Origin: WLMZ01 sp037140375
Lineage (GTDB): Bacteria > Actinomycetota > Acidimicrobiia > Acidimicrobiales > Ilumatobacteraceae
Length of the DNA: 45,488 bases
Assembly (NCBI GenBank): GCA_037140375.1
Contig: JBAXER010000015.1
Coordinates: 1-45,488 of the forward strand
Reading direction: 5' to 3'
Shown here piece after piece: positions 26,155-33,306 of this stretch. The position numbers and the translations under genes were made by a program. Position 1 is the first letter of the stretch, and each line of letters opens with the position of its first letter. The notes under the pieces are model-generated. The model saw nothing but the letters and a program-made list of their open reading frames with translations, ran no database searches and had not been told where the DNA came from.

Positions 26155-27344
26155 TTCAACAGTCCTGCATCTCGTGCTTTTTGCACGTTTACTTCGTGCT
26201 GCTGCAATGTTGCCGCAAACACATGATGCCCGTCTTCATCGGCAACCACGTAATACAAATACACGCACGGTTCACCTGTTGCGAGATCACGACACAGCGC
26301 ATCGCCGCTCGGCGGATTTGGCTCGGGATGCAGCGCAGCGTGGATCGATGCCCGGCCGGGGTTGGCGATGGGCGTGGGTGGCAGACCTGCATGCAGGTAG
26401 CTGTTGTATGGCGTGTCGATTTCTTTGAGCACGCTGAACGGAGTGTCGGCTGGCTGGCCATAGAGCAGCGTGGCATCGATCTGCAGCGGCATCGTAAGGA
26501 ACAATCGGTTGTAGATGACCCGGGCGATCTTCGACCGATCACTGTCGAACTTGGCCTCGCGCTCGATCATCGAGGCCACCACCAACACCTCGTACGGAGT
26601 GCGCCCAAGCTCGGCGGCACCGGCCTCGATGTTTTCTTGACGGCCAACGCGCTCCATCAGTTTGGCCATCCGCTCGATGACCTGAGTCTCCGATTCGCTG
26701 CCGGCCACCTGATACGTGTCGGGAAAGAGCAAACCCTCGAGGCTGGTGGAGCCCTCGGGCTGGTACACCGAGCGAACTGCTCCGCTGGAGGCCGCCGCAG
26801 CGAAGCGAGCGGCCGTCATCGGGGGAAGGTCGCGCTCGACGCGTTTGCCCATCTTCTCGAGCGTGAAACCTTCGGGGAAGGTGACCTTTTTAAACGTCGC
26901 TTCGGGTGGCGTGTTGAGCACCCGCATGATGTTGCCCATGTGGGTTCGCTCGCGAATTTCGTAGTAGCCCGGCGTGAGGCGCACGCCGCCTTTGTGCTCT
27001 ACGTAGTAACGGAACACCCGTGCGTTCGTGATGAATCCTTCGTCCTGAAGACGCACGCTGACGCTTTGTAATGTGTCGCTTTCGTTCACCGTGAAGTTCG
27101 AGGCAGCAGCCACCTCGCCGGATGGGTTCAACTGACGGATGTACCACCACCCCACACACCCGGCAGCCAAGATCGCCACGATCACACAGGCACTCACAAC
27201 AAGCAGCACCCACTTCATGACACGTGCACGTCGGGGCGCGGGCTCCACCTCGCTCGCCGGGGCGTATGCGGTGTCGTCCCAAGGATCGCGCGTCCAATCG
27301 TGGTCACCGTGGGGCAACTGATCGAGAGGAACCGAGGTTTTCAA
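26151..27344 (-). CDS. mltG: Endolytic murein transglycosylase MltG
   Basis: 397 residues from TTG 27344, which overlaps the ruvX stop as TTGA and has AGAGG 7 nt upstream. An ATG at 27389 would give 412 residues but would overlap ruvX by 49 bp. A cytoplasmic N-terminus rich in Asp/Pro is followed by one membrane helix (about 43-68), a LysM-like region and the YceG/MltG catalytic domain with the Glu in ASMIEREA (about 261). The C-terminal segment GLPPTPIANPG and a YLYYV strand are typical. MltG cuts nascent glycan strands at the outer face of the membrane and helps set their length. It sits between ruvX and aroE as in many actinobacteria. Confidence 0.93.
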   Translation of the reverse strand: MKTSVPLDQLPHGDHDWTRDPWDDTAYAPASEVEPAPRRARVMKWVLLVVSACVIVAILAAGCVGWWYIRQLNPSGEVAAASNFTVNESDTLQSVSVRLQDEGFITNARVFRYYVEHKGGVRLTPGYYEIRERTHMGNIMRVLNTPPEATFKKVTFPEGFTLEKMGKRVERDLPPMTAARFAAAASSGAVRSVYQPEGSTSLEGLLFPDTYQVAGSESETQVIERMAKLMERVGRQENIEAGAAELGRTPYEVLVVASMIEREAKFDSDRSKIARVIYNRLFLTMPLQIDATLLYGQPADTPFSVLKEIDTPYNSYLHAGLPPTPIANPGRASIHAALHPEPNPPSGDALCRDLATGEPCVYLYYVVADEDGHHVFAATLQQHEVNVQKARDAGLLK

Positions 27345-27781
27345 CGAGGCGCCTCTCGCGATTCGCGATCGACTCGGCCATCGAGCCACGTCTGCAAAAT
27401 AACGGCTGCAGCAACCTTGTCGATGATGAGCCTGCGCTCGGGCGCCCGCATTCCGCGTTCGATGAGTATCTGATCTGCAGTCACCGTTGTTCGCCGCTCG
27501 TCGATGGTCTCAATGGGCACGCCGACCACGCTAGCTAACGACTTCACTTCCTTGAGGGCGCCTTGCGCAGCCTTGCCAACTGAGCCATCCATGGACAACG
27601 GCAAGCCCACCACGATTCGCTCAGCTTCCTCTTCGATCACCAGAGCTTTGATGCGCTCGTGATCGATACGGGTAGATCCTGATCGCTGCAACACAACCAA
27701 CGGCGACGCGATGGTTCCACTGCGATCGCTCACAGCAACGCCGATGCGTTTGCTACCGAGGTCGAGTGCCAGAACCCTCAC
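27341..27781 (-). CDS. ruvX: Holliday junction resolvase-like / pre-16S rRNA nuclease YqgF
   Basis: 146 residues from GTG 27781. The RNase H-like fold starts at once with VRVLALDLGSKRIGVAVSD, whose first Asp is catalytic. VVGLPLSMDGS and the DERRTTVTAD motif carry the other acidic residues. The homologous family processes the 5' end of 16S rRNA and was once called a Holliday junction resolvase. The upstream frame is Arg/Ala-rich, overlaps alaS and lacks family similarity, so the GTG start is preferred; it lies 22 bp after the alaS stop. Confidence 0.93.
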   Translation of the reverse strand: MRVLALDLGSKRIGVAVSDRSGTIASPLVVLQRSGSTRIDHERIKALVIEEEAERIVVGLPLSMDGSVGKAAQGALKEVKSLASVVGVPIETIDERRTTVTADQILIERGMRAPERRLIIDKVAAAVILQTWLDGRVDRESREAPR

Positions 27782-27803
27782 GATTGGCCGACGCGAAGGG
27801 TGC

Positions 27804-30407
27804 TCACCTGTTGGTAGCGGCCTGTCGAGCGAGTTCGAGTGCCTGATCGAGGCCTTCGGGGTTCTTGCCGCCAGCCGTGGCGATGTCGCCCTTGCCGCCG
27901 CCGCCGCCACCAACGGCCTTGGCCGCATCTTTGATGAGGTCGCTGGCCTGGCCACCGAACGCCGCCGTGATTGCGGCCACAAGGGTGACTCCGCCAGTGG
28001 GCGTGAGCCCGCCGAGAATCACTGCTTCGATGCCTGCCTGCTGACGAACGGCAAGCGCCAGATCGCGCAGTTCGCCAGGGGCCAAACCATCGACCCGACT
28101 GACCAGCACACCACCGGTGGCGCTGCCAGCAAGTTCGGCGGCCTGCCCCATTGCGGCCTTAGCGCGCAATGCCTTGATCTCGTCGTTCAGCGCCTTGATC
28201 TCGTCGAGCTTGCGCTGCACACCATCGACCACTTCGTTGGTTGCCACACCAACAAGTCGAGCAGTGTCGGTGAGCATGCGGTCTTCGCGCTGCAGCAAGG
28301 CGATGCTGTTGTAACCAGTGACCGCCTCGATGCGACGAAGGTTGGAACCAACCGAGCTTTCGCCGACGATCTTGATGGTGCCGATGTCGCCTGTTGCTTT
28401 CACGTGGGTGCCGCCACACAGTTCGACAGAACTGCCAGCCTCGAGTACGCGCACAATGTCGCCGTACTTATCGCCGAAGAACGCAATCGCTCCAAGCGCG
28501 GTGGCCTCATCCTTGGTGGTCTCATATGAACGGGCCGTCACGTTGTTGAGTACCTCGGTGTTGGCGATCTGCTCGATCTGAGCGATCTCTTCGTCGGTGA
28601 CCGCCGAGTAATGACTGAAGTCGAAACGAAGGCGATCGGGACCGACCAACGAACCGGCCTGCTTCACGTGAGCGCCCAACACAACGCGCAGCGCGTGATG
28701 CAAGATGTGCGTGCCCGTGTGGTTGCGGCGGATGGCATCGCGGCGAACAACATCGATGGCTGCTGTTGCATGTTGCCCGGCTGCAATGGTGCCGCTTACG
28801 AGACGAGCCCGGTGACGACGCAAGCCCGGCAGCGCGAACGTGGTGTCGAGCACCTCGGCCACGCCAGTAGGTGTGGTGATGGTGCCGGTGTCGCCAACCT
28901 GACCACCCGACTCTGCGTAGAACGCAGTGCGCTCGAGGAAGATCTCGATCTCACCGTCTTCGACTTCGTACACCCCGAGCACCCGACCCTCGGCGGTGGT
29001 GTCGGTGTAGCCCACGAATTCGGTGGCGCCGAACTGCTCGCTGAGTTCGCGATAGATGTCGGTTTGATCTTCGTCGGTGGCGTTTGATTTGCGGCCGGCC
29101 TTGGCGCGACGGCGTTGCTCGGCCATGTCGGTGTCGAAACCTTCGCGGTCTACCGCGACACCGCGCTCGCCAGCGATCTCTTCGGTGAGCTCGAGCGGGA
29201 AGCCATAGGTGTCGTGCAGTGTGAACGCCGTAGTGCCCTTGAGTACCTTGGAGTCCTTGGCGAGTTCGTCTTCGAGAATGACCAAGCCAGTCTTGAGGGT
29301 CTGGCGGAAGCGCTCTTCTTCCTTGGTGAGCACGCCGACGATGAAGTCTTTGTTGGCGATGACATCGGGGTACGCGCCACCCATGACATCGATGGCGGTC
29401 TCGACCAGGCCTGGCATCACCAAACGCTCGGTGCCCAACAAATACGCGTGTCGCACGGCGCGACGGATGATGCGACGCAGCACATAGCCGCGACCCTCGT
29501 TACTGGGGAACACGCCGTCGTTGACCAACATCGTGCTGCTACGCGCATGCTCGGCAAGCACGCGCAAACTGAAGCTGTTTCGATCGTCGTAATCGCCAAC
29601 GCGATAGCTCTTGCCGGTAACCGACGAAGCCTGATCGATAAGCGGCGACATCACGTCGGTTTCCCACACGCTGTCTTTGCCCTGGACCAACGCGAGGATG
29701 CGCTCGAGACCGGCGCCCGTATCGATAGATGGTTTTGGCAACGGCGTGCGGGTGCCATCGGGAGCCTGGTTGAACTGCATGAACACAAGGTTCCAGAACT
29801 CCATGAACCGATCGCCCTGCGGGTCGTTAAGCGGACCACCATCGGGACCGAAGCTGGGGCCACGGTCGATATGTAGTTCGCTACACGGACCACATGGACC
29901 GGTATCGCCCATCTGCCAGAAGTTGTCTTTGTCGCCCAAGCGCTGGATGCGGTTCATTGGCACACCAACTTGGTCGTGCCAGATCTGCTCGGCCTCGTCG
30001 TCGCTTTCGTGCACAGTGATCCAGATGCGGTCGCCGTCGAGTCCGAATACCTCGGTCACCAGTTCCCAGCTCCACGGGATGGCATCGCTCTTGAAGTAAT
30101 CGCCAAAGCTGAAGTTGCCGAGCATCTCAAAGAACACAAGGTGACGCTTCGTGCGACCGACATCGTCGAGGTCGTTGTGCTTGCCGCCGGCGCGTGCGCA
30201 CTTTTGAGCCGTGACGGCGCGCTTAAACGGCGGCGTCTCGTCACCTACAAAATACGATTTGAAGGGCACCATGCCCGCAACCGTGAACAACACCGTTGGG
30301 TCATGAGGAATGAGGCTCGCCGACGCAACTGGCGTGTGCCCGCGGTCTGCGAAGAAGCCTGTGTAGGCGTCGCGTAATTGATTGGCGGTGGTTGGCGGCG
30401 TGCTCAT
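27804..30407 (-). CDS. alaS: Alanyl-tRNA synthetase
   Basis: 867 residues. It charges tRNA-Ala. The N-terminal class II catalytic domain contains VLFTVAGMVPFK and the motif 2 region TKRHLVFFEMLGNFSFGDYFK. The editing domain has the zinc motif HTGTHILH and, downstream, CGGTHVKATGDIG. The C-terminal DHHA1 domain ends with a Gly-rich GGGGGGKGD loop. It is the first gene of a minus-strand series running through ruvX, mltG, aroECKB and the sortase gene. Complete. Confidence 0.98.
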   Translation of the reverse strand: MSTPPTTANQLRDAYTGFFADRGHTPVASASLIPHDPTVLFTVAGMVPFKSYFVGDETPPFKRAVTAQKCARAGGKHNDLDDVGRTKRHLVFFEMLGNFSFGDYFKSDAIPWSWELVTEVFGLDGDRIWITVHESDDEAEQIWHDQVGVPMNRIQRLGDKDNFWQMGDTGPCGPCSELHIDRGPSFGPDGGPLNDPQGDRFMEFWNLVFMQFNQAPDGTRTPLPKPSIDTGAGLERILALVQGKDSVWETDVMSPLIDQASSVTGKSYRVGDYDDRNSFSLRVLAEHARSSTMLVNDGVFPSNEGRGYVLRRIIRRAVRHAYLLGTERLVMPGLVETAIDVMGGAYPDVIANKDFIVGVLTKEEERFRQTLKTGLVILEDELAKDSKVLKGTTAFTLHDTYGFPLELTEEIAGERGVAVDREGFDTDMAEQRRRAKAGRKSNATDEDQTDIYRELSEQFGATEFVGYTDTTAEGRVLGVYEVEDGEIEIFLERTAFYAESGGQVGDTGTITTPTGVAEVLDTTFALPGLRRHRARLVSGTIAAGQHATAAIDVVRRDAIRRNHTGTHILHHALRVVLGAHVKQAGSLVGPDRLRFDFSHYSAVTDEEIAQIEQIANTEVLNNVTARSYETTKDEATALGAIAFFGDKYGDIVRVLEAGSSVELCGGTHVKATGDIGTIKIVGESSVGSNLRRIEAVTGYNSIALLQREDRMLTDTARLVGVATNEVVDGVQRKLDEIKALNDEIKALRAKAAMGQAAELAGSATGGVLVSRVDGLAPGELRDLALAVRQQAGIEAVILGGLTPTGGVTLVAAITAAFGGQASDLIKDAAKAVGGGGGGKGDIATAGGKNPEGLDQALELARQAATNR

Positions 30408-30480
30408 GGTCTGAGCAGCCTACCCTTTGGACCTCTTGGCGATCTGGTGTAATCCGCATGTCGCGCGCTACCTTCTTGGC

Positions 30481-31206
30481 GTGGCCCGACCCGACGACCT
30501 ACACGAATACATCAGCTTCGATGACCCCGATGAGCACCGCACGTGGGTCTTCGATGCCACGTTCTTGCGCTCTGGCTGGAACTGCATCTGGGGCAACGGA
30601 TGTAAAGGCGTGCTGTCCACCGACGCATCAGAGCTACAACAGGGATGCTGCAGCTTCGGCGCCCACTTCATCGACGACGCCGATGTGCAGACCGTGGTCG
30701 ACACTTCGGCCCGACTTACCCCCGACCAATGGCAGTTTCATGCTGAGGCAGCCGCAGGCGGTTGGACCGCCACCGAGCCTGACGGCACCGTTACTACTCG
30801 CGTGATCGATGGCGCCTGCATCTTTCACAACCGGCCTGGTTTTGCTGGCGGCGCTGGTTGCGCACTCCACAGCGCTGCGCTGGCCGTGGGCGAACGTCCC
30901 ATCGACTGGAAGCCCGACGTGTGTTGGCAACTGCCACTTCGCCTGCACGAGGACACCGATCTACACGGCCATGTCACCAGCACCTTGCGCGAATGGAAGC
31001 GCCGCGACTGGGGCGAAGGCGGCACCGACTTCCATTGGTGGTGTACCGAGACCTCCGAAGCCTTCAACGGCAGCAAGAGCACATATCAATACCTGCGCGA
31101 CGAGATCATCGAGTTCACCGGAGTGAAGGTGTACGACATGTTGGTGAAGCAACTCGAGAAAAGTCGGGCCACACCAGTTGCACATCCGGCGGTACGCCGC
31201 AAGTAA
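30481..31206 (+). CDS. Conserved-looking cysteine-rich protein, function unknown
   Basis: 241 residues from GTG 30481; a TTG at 30427 is a possible earlier start. No name can be given with confidence. Eight cysteines occur at 35, 41, 56, 57, 113, 127, 148 and 188. The segment ACIFHNRPGFAGGAGCALH, followed by KPDVCWQLPLR, resembles the cysteine-cluster proteins of the YkgJ/DUF3109 type, which may bind iron or zinc (tentative). A Trp-rich stretch (DWGEGGTDFHWWC) is near the C-terminus. No signal peptide or membrane helix is seen, so it should be cytoplasmic. It is divergent from alaS (73 bp) and ends just before a strong hairpin. Confidence 0.8.
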   Translation: MARPDDLHEYISFDDPDEHRTWVFDATFLRSGWNCIWGNGCKGVLSTDASELQQGCCSFGAHFIDDADVQTVVDTSARLTPDQWQFHAEAAAGGWTATEPDGTVTTRVIDGACIFHNRPGFAGGAGCALHSAALAVGERPIDWKPDVCWQLPLRLHEDTDLHGHVTSTLREWKRRDWGEGGTDFHWWCTETSEAFNGSKSTYQYLRDEIIEFTGVKVYDMLVKQLEKSRATPVAHPAVRRK

Positions 31207-31210
31207 ATGA

Positions 31211-31245
31211 AACGAGGAGGACCCGCACTGCGGATCCCCCTCGTT
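31211..31245. terminator. Probable bidirectional terminator hairpin
   Basis: AACGAGG at 31211-31217 pairs with CCTCGTT at 31239-31245. Inner pairing is available between GGA and TCC and between CCGCA and TGCGG. It lies five bases past the stop of the cysteine-rich gene and between convergent genes. A poly-T tail is absent. Confidence 0.6.
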
Positions 31246-31265
31246 GTCATTACTCGTAGATTTCG

Positions 31266-31281
31266 AAGGCCCGAAGGCCCT
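31266..31281 (-). terminator. UUCG-tetraloop hairpin directly after glnB stop
   Basis: On the minus strand AGGGCC-TTCG-GGCCTT folds as a six-bp stem (one G-U pair) closed by a very stable UUCG tetraloop. It starts at the base after the glnB TAG (31284-31282). It could end transcription or protect the amtB-glnB mRNA 3' end. Confidence 0.5.
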
Positions 31282-31620
31282 CTAGATCGCTTCGTTACCT
31301 TCTTCGCCGGTGCGAATTCGCACGAGCCGATCGACTGTCGTGACCCAGATCTTGCCGTCACCAATCTTGCCGGTGGCGGCTGCAGTGCGGATCGTGTCGA
31401 CAACTGAATCGACAAGCTCCTCACCAGTCACAATTTCGATCTGAACCTTGGGAACGAAATCAATCTTGTATTCGGCTCCTCGATAGGTCTCGGTGTGACC
31501 GCCTTGACGACCGACACCTTTGACCTCTCGAGTCGTCATTGCCAATACTCCAATTTTGTTCAGGGCTTCCTTCACATCGTCAACCTTGAACGGTTTCACT
31601 ACTGCTGTAATGAGCTTCAT
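31282..31620 (-). CDS. glnB: PII nitrogen-regulatory protein
   Basis: 112 residues, the standard PII length. The T-loop shows Tyr51 in YRGAEYKIDF, the residue that is uridylylated in proteobacteria and adenylylated in actinobacteria. The B-loop TGKIGDGKIWV binds ATP/ADP and 2-oxoglutarate effectors. PII trimers sense nitrogen and energy state and block AmtB when nitrogen is plentiful. It lies 71 bp after amtB on the same strand, the usual amtB-glnK arrangement. A perfect AGGAGG precedes the ATG at 11 nt. No classical GlnD follows; instead a GlnD-derived sensory tail is fused to the antiporter upstream of amtB. The symbol glnK would be equally fair. Confidence 0.96.
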   Translation of the reverse strand: MKLITAVVKPFKVDDVKEALNKIGVLAMTTREVKGVGRQGGHTETYRGAEYKIDFVPKVQIEIVTGEELVDSVVDTIRTAAATGKIGDGKIWVTTVDRLVRIRTGEEGNEAI

Positions 31621-31691
31621 CGCTTTGTAAACCTCCTGTGGTCAAGCTTGTTAACTCTCGTTGTGTAGTGCGTCATCGGGCGAAGACGCGA

Positions 31692-33146
31692 TCAGTCGTT
31701 GTAGGCAAGAACGCCCATTTCGGGAATGTCGACACCCTGGATCTCTTGATCCTCAGGGGTGCGAATTCCGCCCTTGGTGAACTTGTTCTGAATCTTAAAG
31801 AAGGCGTACGCAAAGCCGAAGATGACGGTGCAAATCACAACCGCACCTAACAGCTGAGCCCCGAACTGGCCGAACTTGCCTTGGATGATTCCCTCAACCT
31901 TGATCGGGTTCCCAGCGCCATCGAGGGCACCGTTCCAGCCAGCACCGTATTGACCGTTGGCGAAGATGCCCACGCTCAACACACCGAACAACCCGCCACA
32001 ACCATGCACTGCAATGGCACCTACTGGGTCATCGATACCGCGACGCTCAAAGAAGAACACGGCTTCGATGGCGAGAATCGCCGCAAGCAAACCAATCACG
32101 GCAGCAGCCCAAGGCGCAACGAATGCACACGGAGCAGTGATCGCCACGAGACCGGCCAACATGCCGTTCACCATCATCCCAGGGTCGGGCTTTCCGGTCT
32201 TGAAGGTGATGTAGTACATCCCCACAACGGCACCGACCGCCGCAGCGATCGCGGTGTTGGCTGCGACCGTTGCAAACTGGATGTCAGTTGCTGCGAAGGT
32301 CGAGGCTGCGTTGAAACCAAACCAGCCAAACAACAAGATGAAGCATCCGAGCATCGCCATTGGAATGTTGTGACCCGGAATCGCTCGCGGCTTGCCGTCA
32401 GGCCCAAACTTGCCGATGCGAGGCCCAAGAACGATTGCGCCGGCAAGGGCCGCCACGCCACCAACGGCGTGCACCACACCTGATCCAGCGAAGTCGACGT
32501 ACCCAGCACCAAGGCTCATTGTGTCCCAGGTCTTTGAGAGCCAGCCGCCGCCCCATGTCCATGCGGCAAACACTGGATAGTAGAACGCACCACAAAAGAG
32601 GCCCCAGATCACGAAGCTCTTCCACTTCCAACGCTCGGCCATCGAGCCGGTTGGAATGGTGGCAACGGTGTCCATAAACGCAACCATGTACAAGAAGAAC
32701 GCCAACACGGCCGGGGTTGCGCCGTTGCCAAGATGGCCCCATCCCTGCCATAAGAACGCCCAGTTGCCCGAGCCGATCAGCGGCTCCGCGTTCAGTGCTG
32801 CGCCGCCATCGCCGAAGTAAATGGACGTATCGAAGCCACCGAAGGCCAACGGGTATCCAACAAACAGAAATCCCACGAAGCCAAGACCGAAGATGGCGAA
32901 GTTGGTGCTCATCACGTGAGCAGCGTTCTTCTTCTGAGTGAAACCGGTCTCGACGAGAGCAAAGCCTGCCTGCATGAAGATCACCAGCATCGCGCCGATG
33001 ACCACCCAGAGCAGGTTGGTTGCCTGTCCCAACGTTGTGACGGGATCAGCATCTGCAGCAAAGGCAGTGCTCCCCACCACCAACGCCGACACGGTGGCCC
33101 CAAAAAGGCCACCTGCTACGTACTTAAGTGCCAAACGTTTACGCAC
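31692..33146 (-). CDS. amtB: Ammonium transporter
   Basis: 484 residues from GTG 33146, with AGGAGG 5 nt upstream. A cleavable-looking N-terminal signal (to about residue 31, VGSTAFAAD) precedes eleven membrane helices. The twin pore histidines are H226 (GSGVVHAVGG) and H381 (AVHGCGGLFG). The N-terminal external loop at about 105-140 is longer than in E. coli AmtB. The cytoplasmic C-terminal tail ends with GGIRTPEDQEIQGVDIPEMG, the region that contacts PII. It conducts ammonium/ammonia into the cell and is followed by glnB. Confidence 0.96.
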   Translation of the reverse strand: MRKRLALKYVAGGLFGATVSALVVGSTAFAADADPVTTLGQATNLLWVVIGAMLVIFMQAGFALVETGFTQKKNAAHVMSTNFAIFGLGFVGFLFVGYPLAFGGFDTSIYFGDGGAALNAEPLIGSGNWAFLWQGWGHLGNGATPAVLAFFLYMVAFMDTVATIPTGSMAERWKWKSFVIWGLFCGAFYYPVFAAWTWGGGWLSKTWDTMSLGAGYVDFAGSGVVHAVGGVAALAGAIVLGPRIGKFGPDGKPRAIPGHNIPMAMLGCFILLFGWFGFNAASTFAATDIQFATVAANTAIAAAVGAVVGMYYITFKTGKPDPGMMVNGMLAGLVAITAPCAFVAPWAAAVIGLLAAILAIEAVFFFERRGIDDPVGAIAVHGCGGLFGVLSVGIFANGQYGAGWNGALDGAGNPIKVEGIIQGKFGQFGAQLLGAVVICTVIFGFAYAFFKIQNKFTKGGIRTPEDQEIQGVDIPEMGVLAYND

Positions 33147-33306
33147 TGAATCCTCCTATTGAAAGTTGATAACTGGTACTTGCACGGCGCAATACGCCTC
33201 CGCTCGGCACGGCACTGGGACGAGACATAGCCAGAGTACGAAGCTCAGGTTTCAGCACGAGAGCCTTCGTGTTGCCAGTGTGTTAACAACATCAATCAGC
33301 GAGGCA

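Noticed and set aside
33147..33306. Possible GlnR-like box (TTAAC...GCAAC) upstream of amtB
   Set aside because: Only one partial site, far from the start, with mismatches at key bases; not enough to call an operator.
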